Below are positions 51,986 through 61,413 of a DNA stretch of 64,000 nt, piece by piece; the first letter of the stretch is position 1, and each line of letters starts with the position of its first letter. The notes beneath the pieces were generated by a model, which saw nothing but the letters and a program-made list of their open reading frames with translations, was not told the DNA's origin and made no database searches. The position numbers and the translations under genes are program-made. The DNA is taken from assembly GCF_016894385.1 (NCBI RefSeq), contig NZ_CP069811.1, forward strand, positions 534,501 through 598,500, given 5' to 3'. This DNA is from Cupriavidus oxalaticus. Its GTDB lineage: Bacteria; Pseudomonadota; Gammaproteobacteria; Burkholderiales; Burkholderiaceae.

Positions 51986-52867
51986 ATGGACATGGGAATC
52001 TGCGACGGACGCACCGTCATCATCACCGGTGCCGGCGGCGGGCTGGGCCGCGCCTATGCGCTGGCCTTCGGCGCCGAGGGCGCCAACGTGGTCGTCAACG
52101 ACATCCGGCGCGAGGCGGCCGAGGCGGTCTGCGCGGAAGTCCGCGCGGCCGGCGGCACCGCGCTGGCCAGCGATGACGACATCACGCAACTGGCCACCGC
52201 GCAGCGCATCGTCGATGCGGCGGTCGAAGCTTTCGGCGAGGTACACGTGCTGGTCAACAACGCCGGCATCTGCCGCGACCGCATGTTCGTCAGCCTGACC
52301 GAGGCGGACTGGGACGACGTGATGCGCGTGCACCTGCGCGGCCACTTCTGCCTGGCCAACCTGCTGGCCAGGCGCTGGCGCGATGCGGCCAAGGCTGGCC
52401 GCGCCGTCGACGCGCGCATCATCAACACCAGCTCCGGCGCGGGCCTGCAGGGCTCGGTCGGGCAGTCCAACTACGCCGCCGCCAAGGCCGGCATTGCCGC
52501 ACTGACGCTGGTGCAGGCCGCCGAACTGGGCCGCTACGGCATCACCGCCAACGCGCTGGCGCCGGCCGCGCGCACCGGCATGACCGAGCAGGTGTTCGCC
52601 GCCATGATGAAGGCGCCGGAAGGCGGCTTCGACTACTACGATCCGGCCAACGTTGCGCCGCTGGTGGTGTGGCTCGGCAGCGCGGACTCGGCGCAGGTCA
52701 CCGGGCGCATGTTCGAGGCGGCTGGCGGCATGGTGTCCATGGCCGACGGCTGGCGCACCGGGCCGAAGGCCGACAAGGGCGCACGCTGGCAGCCGGCGGA
52801 AGTCGGCGCGGCGGTGGCCGGACTGCTGGCGCAGGCCCAGCCGCCCCAGCCGGTCTACGGAACCTGA
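51986..52867 (+). CDS. SDR-family dehydrogenase of the HIP segment
   Basis: 293 residues with GICDGRTVIITGAGGGLGRAYALAFGAEGANVVVND, NNAGICRDRMF, TSS in INTSSGAGLQGSVGQSNYAAAKAG (Tyr/Lys). The N-terminal pattern resembles multifunctional-enzyme-type 3-hydroxyacyl-CoA dehydrogenases, and the protein may oxidise a hydroxyacyl-CoA. Extra C-terminal segment (GWRTGPKADKGARW) is not seen in short SDRs. Coupled closely (11 bases) to the following FadE gene. Confidence 0.85.
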   Translation: MDMGICDGRTVIITGAGGGLGRAYALAFGAEGANVVVNDIRREAAEAVCAEVRAAGGTALASDDDITQLATAQRIVDAAVEAFGEVHVLVNNAGICRDRMFVSLTEADWDDVMRVHLRGHFCLANLLARRWRDAAKAGRAVDARIINTSSGAGLQGSVGQSNYAAAKAGIAALTLVQAAELGRYGITANALAPAARTGMTEQVFAAMMKAPEGGFDYYDPANVAPLVVWLGSADSAQVTGRMFEAAGGMVSMADGWRTGPKADKGARWQPAEVGAAVAGLLAQAQPPQPVYGT

Positions 52868-52878
52868 GCGCGACGGCC

Positions 52879-54027
52879 ATGGACTTCTCCATTTCTGTCG
52901 AACACCAGATGGTCCGCGACAGCGCGCGCGACTACCTTGCCGCGCACAGCGACCCGGCGGCGGTGCGGCGAGTGACCGAGGCAGGGCCGGCGCACGACGA
53001 CGCGCTGTGGCGCGCGATCGCGGGCGAGCTTGGCTGGTGCGGCATCGCGCTGCCCGAAACTGCGGGCGGTGCCGGCCTGGGCGCGCCCGGGCTGGTGCTG
53101 CTGCAGGAGCAACTGGGACAGCGCCTGGCTTGCGTGCCGTTCTGGTCCACCGCCTGCGTGGCGGCGCCGTGGCTGCAGGGCAGCGCCGCACACAGCGCGC
53201 AGCGGCTGGAACGCCTGGCTGCTGGCGAGTGCCGCGCCGCGGCAGTGCTGCCGGACGATGGCGGCTGGCACTACGACGGTGTCGCGATCACCGCGCAAGC
53301 AGGCGCGGACGGCTTCGTGCTGCACGGCAGCGCCGCCCAGGTCGCCGATGCCTGCGGCACCGACTGGTTGCTGGTGCCGGCACGGCTCGATGACGGCTCG
53401 CCCGCGCTGTTCCTGCTGGAACCCGCTGCGCTGGCGCGGGATGTGCGTTTCGTGCTGGCGCCGCTGGACACGCTCGACCGCACGCGGCCGCTGGCGTCGC
53501 TGCGACTGGACGGCCTGTCCGTTGCGCCAGGTGCCTGCCTGGCACGCGGGAACGACGCGGCGCAGGGCCTGGCCCGGGCCTGGTGGCACGGCAAGCTGAT
53601 GCTCGCGGCGGAGCAGCTCGGCGCGGCCCAGCAATGCCTGGACCTGACCGTCGCCTATGCGTCGGAGCGCATCCAGTTTGGCCGCGCGATCGCTTCGTTC
53701 CAGGCGGTCAAGCACCGCTGCGCGCAGATGATGGTGCTGGTCGAGGCCGCGCGCTCGGCGGTGTATGGCGCGGCGCAGGCGTGGGAATCGGAGCCTGCCG
53801 ACCATGCCCGCCTCGAAATCGCCGCCGCTTCCGTCGCCGCCGACGATGCCCTGCGCTTCTGTGCGCAGGAGGCCATCCAGCTGCATGGTGGGGTCGGCTT
53901 CACCTGGGAATACGACCCCCAGCTCTATTTCAAGCGCGCACAGGCTGCCGGCCACTGGCTGGGCGGCGCCCGCGCGGCGCTCGCATATCTCGCGGACCAT
54001 GGCCCGCAAGCCTGGAGGACAGCATGA
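52879..54027 (+). CDS. Acyl-CoA dehydrogenase, FadE33-like partner subunit
   Basis: 382 residues. DFSISVEHQMVRDSARDYL at the start, poorly conserved middle, then YASERIQFGRAIASFQAVKHRCAQM and IQLHGGVGFTWEYDPQLYFKRAQ. Same architecture as the FadE32-like gene, typical of a beta-type subunit. It overlaps the start of fadE30 by ATGA, so the product may pair with FadE30 or with FadE31. In actinobacteria FadE31, 32 and 33 work together while FadE30 stands alone. Confidence 0.83.
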   Translation: MDFSISVEHQMVRDSARDYLAAHSDPAAVRRVTEAGPAHDDALWRAIAGELGWCGIALPETAGGAGLGAPGLVLLQEQLGQRLACVPFWSTACVAAPWLQGSAAHSAQRLERLAAGECRAAAVLPDDGGWHYDGVAITAQAGADGFVLHGSAAQVADACGTDWLLVPARLDDGSPALFLLEPAALARDVRFVLAPLDTLDRTRPLASLRLDGLSVAPGACLARGNDAAQGLARAWWHGKLMLAAEQLGAAQQCLDLTVAYASERIQFGRAIASFQAVKHRCAQMMVLVEAARSAVYGAAQAWESEPADHARLEIAAASVAADDALRFCAQEAIQLHGGVGFTWEYDPQLYFKRAQAAGHWLGGARAALAYLADHGPQAWRTA

Positions 54028-55226
54028 GCGCGCATGAAGAGCAGGCATTCCGCGCCGAGGTGGCGCAGTGGATGGCCGCCAACCTGGCCGGCGGGTTCGC
54101 CTGCCTGAAGCACCGCGGCGGCCCCGGCGACGAAGAGGCCTTCCCCGAACTGCGCAAGGCGTGGGAACGGCGCCTGGCCGAGGGCGGCTGGACCGGGCTG
54201 GGCTGGCCGCGCGCGCATGGCGGGCGCGGGCTGCCGGTGATGCAGCAGGTGATCTTCCACGAGGAATATGCGCGCGCCGGCGGCCCGGGCCGCATGGGCC
54301 ATATCGGCGAAGGGCTGATCGGCCCGACCCTGATCGCGTTCGGCACCGAAGACCAGAAGGCGCGCCTGCTGCCGGGCATCCGCAACGGCACCACCTTCTG
54401 GTGCCAGGGCTATTCGGAACCCGGCGCGGGCTCGGACCTGGCCAATGTGCGCACGCGCGCGGTTCGCGACGCCGCCAGCGGCGACTGGCTGGTCAGCGGC
54501 CAGAAGGTGTGGACCTCGCTCGCGCACGATTCGGACTGGATCTTCGTGCTGGCGCGCTGCGCGCCGGGCTCGCACGGCAGCAAGGGGCTGGTGTTCCTGA
54601 TGCTGCCGCTGGACCAGCCCGGCATCGAGATCCGCCCGATCCGGCAGATGGGCGGCGGCGCCGAATTCAACGAGGTGTTCTTCGACGGTGCGCGCGCCGC
54701 GGCCGCCGACGTGCTGGGCGAGCCCGGCGACGGCTGGCGCATCGCCATGGCGCTGCTCGGCTTCGAGCGCGGCATTTCCACGCTCGGCCAGCAGATGCAG
54801 TTTACGCATGAGCTGGAATGGGTGGCGCAGGCCGCGCGCGACAACGGCAGCAGCCGCGACGCACTGGTGCGCCAGCGCATCGCGCGCGCCTGGGCCGGCC
54901 TGCGCGTGATGCGCGCCAATGCGCTGCGCATGCTGGCCGGCGCCGCGCAGGCCGGTCAGGACGGCGGCACCGCGCTGCAGCGCGAGGCGCTGATCTACAA
55001 GTACTACTGGTCCAACTGGCACCGCGACCTGGGCCAGCTCGCGCTCGACGTGCTGGGCCCGCTCGCCAACGTGCTGGACCACGGTGACACGCGCCGCACG
55101 CGGCTGCAGCAGATGGCGCTGTTCTCGCGCGCCGACACCATCTACGCCGGCACCAACGAAATCCAGCTCAACATCATCGCCGAACGCGGGCTGGGCATGC
55201 CGCGCGAGGCCCGAGGACAGTCATGA
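54024..55226 (+). CDS. fadE30: Acyl-CoA dehydrogenase FadE30
   Basis: 400 residues, matching M. tuberculosis FadE30 closely (NLAGGFACLKHRGGPG, LGWPRAHGGRGLP, EEYARAG, GPTLIAFGTEDQK, WCQGYSEPGAGSDLAN, GQKVWTSLAHDSDWIFVLAR, ADTIYAGTNEIQLNIIAERGLGMPRE). It dehydrogenates the first C/D-ring CoA intermediate, 5-OH-HIP-CoA, after FadD3 and IpdF. ATGA-coupled to both neighbours, with ipdF next as in mycobacteria (Rv3560c-Rv3559c). Confidence 0.93.
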   Translation: MSAHEEQAFRAEVAQWMAANLAGGFACLKHRGGPGDEEAFPELRKAWERRLAEGGWTGLGWPRAHGGRGLPVMQQVIFHEEYARAGGPGRMGHIGEGLIGPTLIAFGTEDQKARLLPGIRNGTTFWCQGYSEPGAGSDLANVRTRAVRDAASGDWLVSGQKVWTSLAHDSDWIFVLARCAPGSHGSKGLVFLMLPLDQPGIEIRPIRQMGGGAEFNEVFFDGARAAAADVLGEPGDGWRIAMALLGFERGISTLGQQMQFTHELEWVAQAARDNGSSRDALVRQRIARAWAGLRVMRANALRMLAGAAQAGQDGGTALQREALIYKYYWSNWHRDLGQLALDVLGPLANVLDHGDTRRTRLQQMALFSRADTIYAGTNEIQLNIIAERGLGMPREARGQS

Positions 55227-56026
55227 TCCTGAACACTGAAACCACCGCAGTCCCGGCCTATGTGCCCGGCCACCAGTTGCTCGAGGGCAGGAGCGTCCTG
55301 ATCACCGCCGCGGCGGGTGCCGGCATCGGCTTTGCCGCCGCGCGCCGCTGTGCGGAGGAGGGCTGCCGGGCGCTGATGATTTCCGACATCCATCCGAAGC
55401 GGCTGGACGAGGCGGTCGAACGCCTGCGCGCGGAAACCGGCCTGCAAGCCATCCACGGCCAGTTGTGCGATGTGTCCGACGAAGCGCAGGTACGCGCACT
55501 CGTGGCCGCCGCCGAAGAAGCGCTCAGCGGTACCGACGTGCTGATCAACAACGCCGGCCTGGGCGGCTCGCGCCGCCTAGTTGATATGGACGATGCCGAG
55601 TGGTCGCGCGTGATCGATATTTCCCTCACCGGCACCTTCCGCATGACGCGCGCGATGCTGCCGCATATGCAGGCGCGCCGGCGCGGCGCCATCGTCAACA
55701 ACGCGTCGGTGCTCGGCTGGCGCGCGCAGAAGGAGCAGTCGCACTATGCCGCGGCCAAGGCCGGGGTCATGGCGCTGACGCGCTGCAGCGCGATGGAGGC
55801 GGCGGAGTTTGGGGTGCGCATCAATGCCGTGGCGCCGAGCATCGCGCTGCACGACTTCCTGAAGAAGTCGGCGCCGGCGGACCTGCTGCGCCAGCTGAGC
55901 GAGCGCGAGGCGTTCGGGCGTGCGGCGGAGGTGTGGGAGGTGGCCAATGTGATGGTGTTTTTGGCTAGTGACTATGCGTCGTACATGACGGGGGAGGTGC
56001 TGCCGGTGAGTAGTCAGCGGGCTTGA
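55223..56026 (+). CDS. ipdF: 5-oxo-HIP-CoA reductase IpdF (SDR)
   Basis: 267 residues, very like M. tuberculosis IpdF (LLEGRSVLITAAAGAGIGFAAARR, NNAGLGGSRRLVDMDDAEW, IVNNASVLGWRAQKEQSHYAAAKAGVMALTRC, FGVRINAVAPSIA, EAFGRAAEVWEVANVMVFLASDYASYMTGEV). Interconverts the 5-keto and 5-hydroxy forms of HIP-CoA. The glycine motif TAAAGAGIG and Tyr/Lys are conserved. Start overlaps the fadE30 stop. Confidence 0.94.
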   Translation: MILNTETTAVPAYVPGHQLLEGRSVLITAAAGAGIGFAAARRCAEEGCRALMISDIHPKRLDEAVERLRAETGLQAIHGQLCDVSDEAQVRALVAAAEEALSGTDVLINNAGLGGSRRLVDMDDAEWSRVIDISLTGTFRMTRAMLPHMQARRRGAIVNNASVLGWRAQKEQSHYAAAKAGVMALTRCSAMEAAEFGVRINAVAPSIALHDFLKKSAPADLLRQLSEREAFGRAAEVWEVANVMVFLASDYASYMTGEVLPVSSQRA

Positions 56027-56073
56027 GTCGGCGGTACGTAAAAACGCTGACGCTAGCCACCACCGCTGGCAAA

Positions 56074-56110
56074 GGCTCCCCTCTCCCGCGTGCGGGAGAG
56101 GGGAGCAAAC
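56074..56110 (+). repeat. Dispersed hairpin repeat, copy h
   Basis: Perfect 15-bp stem GCTCCCCTCTCCCGC (56075-56089) / GCGGGAGAGGGGAGC (56092-56106) with a two-base loop, then AAAC. Confidence 0.9.
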
Positions 56111-56178
56111 AAGCGGGATGCGGGGCTTGTCGGTAAGCCTCGCGCCCATGGGCAGGGGAAACACAGTTGGAAACAGCA

Positions 56179-56634
56179 ATGCCAAGAATCTTCCGCTCCG
56201 CACAGGACATCCACGCCGCCGTCGGCCAACCTCTCGGAGAAAGCCCCTGGACCCGCATCACCCAGCACCAGGTCAACCAGTTTGCCAACGCCACCGGTGA
56301 CCACCAGTGGCTCCACGTCGACCCCGAACGCGCCGCGCAAGGCCCCTACGGCGCCTGCATCGCCCACGGCTACCTGACGCTCGCGCTGGTCAACCAGTTC
56401 CTGCCCGAGCTGGTCACGGTCGAAGGCATGAAGTTCGGCGTCAACTACGGCTGCGACAAGGTGCGCTTCCCGGCGCCGGTGCGCGTGGGCGCCCGCGTGC
56501 GCGGCGTGGGTGAGTTGATACGAGCCGAGCCGTTGCAGGGCGGCGTGCAGTCGGTGGTGCGCATGACGGTGGAGATTGAAGGCGAAGCCAAGCCCGCCTG
56601 CGTGGCCGAGACGATCAGCCGCTACTACTTCTGA
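56179..56634 (+). CDS. MaoC-like (R)-specific enoyl-CoA hydratase
   Basis: 151 residues, single hot-dog fold. The hydratase-2 motif [34 protein letters not shown] carries the catalytic Asp and His, so activity is likely. Length and sequence resemble the NodN/HtdZ branch. It lies directly before a thiolase gene, 14 bases apart, so the pair could perform one hydration and thiolysis round, maybe on a steroid side chain or a HIP-derived fragment. Start: ATG at 56179; a TTG at 56167 is less likely. Confidence 0.87.
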   Translation: MPRIFRSAQDIHAAVGQPLGESPWTRITQHQVNQFANATGDHQWLHVDPERAAQGPYGACIAHGYLTLALVNQFLPELVTVEGMKFGVNYGCDKVRFPAPVRVGARVRGVGELIRAEPLQGGVQSVVRMTVEIEGEAKPACVAETISRYYF

Positions 56635-56648
56635 AACAGGAATCCAGC

Positions 56649-57854
56649 ATGAATGAAGCTGTCATTGTCGCCGTCGCGCGCACTCCCATCGGCAAGGCGT
56701 TCCGTGGCGCCTTCAACGATACCGAAGCCCCGGTGCTGGGCGGCCACGTGGTGCGCGCGGTGGTCGAGCGCGCCGGCGTGGACCCGGCCGAGGTGGACGA
56801 CGTGCTGATCGGCGCGGCCGCGCAGCAGGGCACGCAGGGCTACAACCTGGGCCGCCTGTGCGCGGTCGCGGCCGGCATGCCGGACAGCGTGCCCGGCATG
56901 ACCATGGACCGCATGTGCGGCTCGGGCCTGATGACGATCGCCGCGGGCGCCCGCGCGATCCAGTGCGGCGAGGCCGGCATCATCGTGGCCGGCGGCGCGG
57001 AGTCGATCTCGCTGACGCAGAACAAGCACAAGAACGGCTACCGCGCCCAGTCCGAAGCGGTGCTGGCGCGCCAGCCGGCCGCCTACATGGCGATGATCGA
57101 GACCGCCGAGGTGGTGGCGCGCCGCTACGGCATCAGCCGCGCCGAGCAGGATGCCTACGCCTGGCGCAGCCAGCAGCGCACCGCCGAGGCGCAGCGGCGC
57201 GGCGCCTTCGACGACGAGATCGTGCCGCTGGCAACGCGCCGCGCGCTGTTCGACAAGGCCGGCGCACTGACCGGGCACGAGACCGTGACGCTGGCGCAGG
57301 ACGAATGCAACCGGCCCGATACCACGGCCGCAAGCCTGGCGGCGCTCAAGCCGGTCTGGAGCGGCGGGCAGGCGGTGGCCGAGGGCGAGCACATCACCGC
57401 CGGCAATGCCTCGCAGCTGTCTGACGGCGCCGCCGCGGTGCTGCTGATGAGCGCGGACGAGGCGCGCCGCCGTGGCCTGCGCCCGCTGGGCCGCTATCGC
57501 GGCATGGCGGTGGCGGGCTGTGCGCCGGACGAGATGGGCATCGGTCCGGTGTTTGCCGTGCCGAAGCTGCTCGCGCGCCATGGCATGACGGTGGCGGACG
57601 TGGGCCTGTGGGAGCTGAACGAGGCCTTTGCCTGCCAGGTGCTGTACTGCCAGCAGAAACTGGGTATCCCGGATGCGCGGCTGAACGTGAATGGCGGCGC
57701 GATCTCGGTTGGGCATCCGTTCGGCATGTCGGGCGCGCGCATGACGGCGCATGCACTGGTCGAGGGCCGCCGCCGCGGCGTGCAGCAGGCGGTGGTGACG
57801 ATGTGCATCGGTGGCGGCATGGGTGCTGCTGCGCTGTTTGACGTATTGCCTTAG
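56649..57854 (+). CDS. Acetyl-CoA acetyltransferase (FadA5-like thiolase)
   Basis: 401 residues. Nucleophile Cys90 in [26 protein letters not shown] and CIGGGMGAA show a complete degradative thiolase. It is clearly different from FadA6 in the same operon and more like general or FadA5-type thiolases, which act on steroid side-chain CoA esters. With the MaoC gene before it, a dedicated beta-oxidation step is suggested; specificity is unknown. Confidence 0.88.
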   Translation: MNEAVIVAVARTPIGKAFRGAFNDTEAPVLGGHVVRAVVERAGVDPAEVDDVLIGAAAQQGTQGYNLGRLCAVAAGMPDSVPGMTMDRMCGSGLMTIAAGARAIQCGEAGIIVAGGAESISLTQNKHKNGYRAQSEAVLARQPAAYMAMIETAEVVARRYGISRAEQDAYAWRSQQRTAEAQRRGAFDDEIVPLATRRALFDKAGALTGHETVTLAQDECNRPDTTAASLAALKPVWSGGQAVAEGEHITAGNASQLSDGAAAVLLMSADEARRRGLRPLGRYRGMAVAGCAPDEMGIGPVFAVPKLLARHGMTVADVGLWELNEAFACQVLYCQQKLGIPDARLNVNGGAISVGHPFGMSGARMTAHALVEGRRRGVQQAVVTMCIGGGMGAAALFDVLP

Positions 57855-57864
57855 CGACCCGCCG

Positions 57865-57906
57865 GTTTGCTCCCCTCTCCCACGCCAGTGGGAGAGGGGA
57901 GCAAAC
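57865..57906 (+). repeat. Dispersed hairpin repeat, copy i (perfect 19-bp stem)
   Basis: GTTTGCTCCCCTCTCCCAC, loop GCCA, then the exact reverse complement. The stem centre differs from other copies (CAC/GTG instead of CGC/GCG), so the pairing is maintained by a compensatory change. Confidence 0.95.
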
Positions 57907-57939
57907 AATCCGCACACCACTCCACACGGAGGAGACATC

Positions 57940-58911
57940 ATGAAACGACTGATCGGCCTCGCCATGTCGCTGGCGGTGCTGGCCACCGCGGTCTGGGCCT
58001 TCGCGCCGCGCGCGCTGCCGCCGTTCCCGGCCACCGCACTGCGCCCCGACGGCCTGCAGGTCAACGGCATCGCCCGCGCCGGCGAGCGCCTGGTGGCCGT
58101 GGGCGAGCGCGGCAAGATCCTGTTCAGCGATGACCAGGGCCGCGACTGGCGCGTGGCCGCCGTGGACAAGCCGCAGGGCGCCACGCTGACGCAGGTGGCC
58201 TTCGCCGACAGCCGCCATGGCATCGCGGTCGGCCACAGCGGCCTGATCCTGCGCACGGAAGATGGCGGCACGCACTGGCAGCAGGTCGCCTTCGACGCGC
58301 AATCGTCCGACCCGTTGCTGGGTGCCCTGGCGCAGCGCAATGGGCCGTGGTTCGCCGTGGGCAGCTTCGGCCGTTTCCTGGTCTCGCGCGACCAGGGCAG
58401 GCATTGGGAAGAGGCTGCCCTCAATGTCAACTCGGCCATGCAGGACCGCCACCTCAACGCCATCGCCGGCGACGGGCAGGGACGCCTGATGCTGGTCGGC
58501 GAAGCCGGGCTGGTGCTGCGCTCCGCGGATGGCGGCAGCCGCTGGGAGCCGGTCAAGACCCCATATGAAGGCTCGCTGTACGGCGTGCTGCCGCTGCGCG
58601 ACGGCGCCTGGCTGGCCTTCGGCATGCGCGGCAATGCGCTGCGCAGCGACGACTTCGGCACCACCTGGCAGGCCGCGGAGACCGGCTTGCGGACCTCGTT
58701 CTTCGGTGGCGCCGAGTTGCCCGATGGCCGCATCGTGCTGGCCGGGCAGGGCGGCACGCTGGTGATGTCCGCGGATGGCGGACGCCACTTCGCGCCGTTG
58801 CCGGCCGGCAGTCCGCAGACGCTGGCCGCACTGGTGCCCGCCGGCAAGGACGCGCTGGCGCTGGGGGGCAGCAGCGGCCTTGCCGGCGCCACGCTCGCCG
58901 CAAATCGCTGA
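57940..58911 (+). CDS. YCF48/BNR-repeat beta-propeller protein, exported
   Basis: 323 residues with an N-terminal signal peptide and repeated BNR/sialidase-type units (SDDQGRDWR, TEDGGTHWQ, SRDQGRHWE, SADGGSRWE, SDDFGTTWQ, SADGGRHF), six visible repeats forming a propeller. GGAGGAGA before the ATG at 57940. Such proteins are commonly encoded beside RND transporters of the MMPL type and DUF1302/DUF1329 proteins in clusters for hydrophobic compounds. A chaperone or adaptor role in the envelope is inferred. Confidence 0.87.
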   Translation: MKRLIGLAMSLAVLATAVWAFAPRALPPFPATALRPDGLQVNGIARAGERLVAVGERGKILFSDDQGRDWRVAAVDKPQGATLTQVAFADSRHGIAVGHSGLILRTEDGGTHWQQVAFDAQSSDPLLGALAQRNGPWFAVGSFGRFLVSRDQGRHWEEAALNVNSAMQDRHLNAIAGDGQGRLMLVGEAGLVLRSADGGSRWEPVKTPYEGSLYGVLPLRDGAWLAFGMRGNALRSDDFGTTWQAAETGLRTSFFGGAELPDGRIVLAGQGGTLVMSADGGRHFAPLPAGSPQTLAALVPAGKDALALGGSSGLAGATLAANR

Positions 58912-58952
58912 ACCCCCGGTTGAACCCCGCCTGACCGAACGCGAGAACGATC

Positions 58953-61385
58953 ATGACCCGCCCCCAATCCTCCGGCCGCCTGGGCCGCTTCGTCGATGCC
59001 TGCGCCGGCGTGCTGATGCACCGGCGCCGCCTGCTGCTGTTGCTGTGCCTGGCCGTGACCGTGGCGCTGGGCTGCTCGGCCACGCGCCTGCGGCTCGATC
59101 CCGGCTTCAACAAGATGATCCCGCTGCAGCATCCGTACATGCAGGTGTTCACCAAGTATGCGAACACCTTCTCCGGTGCCAATACGGTGCTGGTGAGCCT
59201 GCGCTGGAAGGGCGACGGCGACATCTACAACGCCGCCTTCATGGACAAGCTGCGCCACGCCACCGATGAAGTCTTCTTCATCCCGGGCGTGGACCGCTCG
59301 CGCGTGTTCTCGCTGTTTACGCCCAACGTGCGCTACACCGAGGTGACCGAGGCAGGCTTCCGCGGCGACGTGGTGGTGCCGGGGCGCTTCTCCGGCGCGC
59401 CGGACGAGCTCGACAAGGTGCGGCGCAACGTGGCGCGCTCCGGGCAGATCGGCCGGCTGGTCAGCAATGACCTCAGGTCCGCGCTGATCCGCGCGGAGCT
59501 GCGCGAGACCGATCCGGCCACCGGCAAGACCATCGACTACGGCTCCGTCGCGCGCCAGCTGGAGAAGATCCGCGCGCAGTTCAGCGGCCAGGACGTGGAA
59601 GTCAATGTCGTCGGTTTCGCCAAATTGGTGGGCGATGTCGAGGAGGGCATCGCCGGCGTGATGGGCTTCTTCGCGCTGGCGTTTGCCGTCACGGCGCTGC
59701 TGCTGTGGCTGTACACGCGTTCGCTGCGCATCACCGTGCTGGCGCTGGTGGTGGCGCTGCTGCCGGTGGGCTGGCTGCTGGGGCTGCTGCCGCTGCTGGG
59801 CTATGGCATCGACCCGATGTCGATCCTGGTGCCGTTCCTGATCTTCTCGATCGGGGTTTCGCACGCGGTGCAGATGACCAATGCCTGGAAGCAGGAGGTG
59901 GTGCAGGGGCACAGCCCGCTGGAGAGCGCCAACGCGGCCTTCCGCAAGCTGTTCATCCCCGGTACGGTGGCGCTGCTGACCAATGCGCTGGGCTTCATGG
60001 TCATCATGCGCATCGAGATCGATATCGTGCGCGAACTTGGCATCACCGCCTGCCTGGGCGTGCTGCTGATGATCGTGACCAACAAGGTGTTCCTGCCGAT
60101 CCTGCTGTCGTACACGCGGCTCGAGCCGTCGGCGCTGGCACGGTCGCAGGCGCGGCGCGCGCACGGTGGCGGCGGGCTGTGGCACAAGTTCGGCGCGCTG
60201 GCGCGTCCGGCACCGGCACTCGGCGTTTTCGTCGCCGCGCTCGCCCTGCTGGCGGCGGGCGCGATCGAATCGCGCGGCCTGAAGATCGGCGATGTCGGCA
60301 GCGGCGCGCCGGAGCTGCGCGCGGATTCGCGCTATAACCGCGACAGCGCCAGCATCGTGAGCCAGTACAACATCGGCTCGGATGCGCTCACCGTGGTGGT
60401 GGAGCCGACCGGCTTCGACGACGGCTGCCTGCACTACCCGGTGATGAGCGCGGTGGAGCGCTTCGAGATGCATATGCGCGGCGTGTCCGGCGTGCAGTCG
60501 GTGGTGAGCGTGTCGTCGCTGGCCAAGGTGGTGATCGGCGCCTACAACGAGGGCAACCCGCGCTGGGAGGCGCTGCCGCGCAGCGCCGAGGGGCTGAGCC
60601 AGGGCGCCAAGGCCTACGACCCGGACAACGGCATGAACACGTCCAACTGCCAGGCGATCCAGGTGCTGATCTACACCGCCAACCATGAGGGCGCGACCAT
60701 TGCCCATATCGTCCGTGAGATCCGCCGCTTTACCGCCGCCGACAAGACGGCCAATGTCGCGTTCCGGCTGGCAGGCGGCAATATCGGCGTGATGGCCGCC
60801 ACCAACGAGGCCGTGGAAGAGGCCGAGGTGGCGATGCTGCTGGCGATCTTTGGCGCGATCACGCTGCTGTGCCTGCTGACATTCCGCTCGTGGCGCGCGG
60901 TGCTGTGCATCATCGTGCCGCTGACGCTGGTGTCGGTGCTGTGCAACGCGCTGATGGCGCGCCTCGGCATCGGCCTGAAGGTATCGACGCTGCCGGTCAT
61001 CACGCTGGGCGTTGGCGTTGGCGTGGACTATGGCATCTACCTGTACGAGCGCATCCAGCACCAGATCCGCGAGGAAGGACAGGCGTTGCCGCAGGCCTTC
61101 GCCGAGGCGATGCGCCAGCGCGGCTCGGCGGCGCTGTTCACGGCGCTGACGATGTGCATCGGGGTCGGCACCTGGGCCTTTGCCGCGCTCAAGTTCCAGG
61201 CCGACATGGGAATCCTGCTGGCCTTCATGTTCCTGGTGAACCTGTTCGGCGCGGTGTCGCTGCTGCCGGCGCTGGCCGCGTGGCTGGGTGTCGAGCAGGA
61301 GGAGCGCGCCCGCGTGGCGGCAGGTGTTGCAGCAGGCGCAGACACGACGCCGCCGGCGCATGCCCTCAAATCCGATGCGGCCTGA
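58953..61385 (+). CDS. RND-superfamily (MMPL-type) transporter
   Basis: 810 residues. A first transmembrane helix (RLLLLLCLAVTVALG), a periplasmic loop, then two clusters of helices around residues 220-390 and 620-780, the duplicated half-structure of RND proteins with a sterol-sensing/SSD-like arrangement (GVGVGVDYGIYLYERIQHQ). The short variant without a large second loop is typical of putative hydrophobic-substrate exporters/importers in steroid- and terpene-degraders. It follows the YCF48 gene by 41 bases; together with the DUF1302 porin at 11058-12620 it may form a steroid transport system. Confidence 0.88.
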   Translation: MTRPQSSGRLGRFVDACAGVLMHRRRLLLLLCLAVTVALGCSATRLRLDPGFNKMIPLQHPYMQVFTKYANTFSGANTVLVSLRWKGDGDIYNAAFMDKLRHATDEVFFIPGVDRSRVFSLFTPNVRYTEVTEAGFRGDVVVPGRFSGAPDELDKVRRNVARSGQIGRLVSNDLRSALIRAELRETDPATGKTIDYGSVARQLEKIRAQFSGQDVEVNVVGFAKLVGDVEEGIAGVMGFFALAFAVTALLLWLYTRSLRITVLALVVALLPVGWLLGLLPLLGYGIDPMSILVPFLIFSIGVSHAVQMTNAWKQEVVQGHSPLESANAAFRKLFIPGTVALLTNALGFMVIMRIEIDIVRELGITACLGVLLMIVTNKVFLPILLSYTRLEPSALARSQARRAHGGGGLWHKFGALARPAPALGVFVAALALLAAGAIESRGLKIGDVGSGAPELRADSRYNRDSASIVSQYNIGSDALTVVVEPTGFDDGCLHYPVMSAVERFEMHMRGVSGVQSVVSVSSLAKVVIGAYNEGNPRWEALPRSAEGLSQGAKAYDPDNGMNTSNCQAIQVLIYTANHEGATIAHIVREIRRFTAADKTANVAFRLAGGNIGVMAATNEAVEEAEVAMLLAIFGAITLLCLLTFRSWRAVLCIIVPLTLVSVLCNALMARLGIGLKVSTLPVITLGVGVGVDYGIYLYERIQHQIREEGQALPQAFAEAMRQRGSAALFTALTMCIGVGTWAFAALKFQADMGILLAFMFLVNLFGAVSLLPALAAWLGVEQEERARVAAGVAAGADTTPPAHALKSDAA

Positions 61386-61413
61386 ACGTCGCGGAAGAAT
61401 CCGGGGAGACAGC

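Noticed and set aside
57811..57939. Longer start for the YCF48-like gene
   Set aside because: Passes through the perfect 19-bp hairpin; the ATG at 57940 has a strong ribosome-binding site and a signal peptide.
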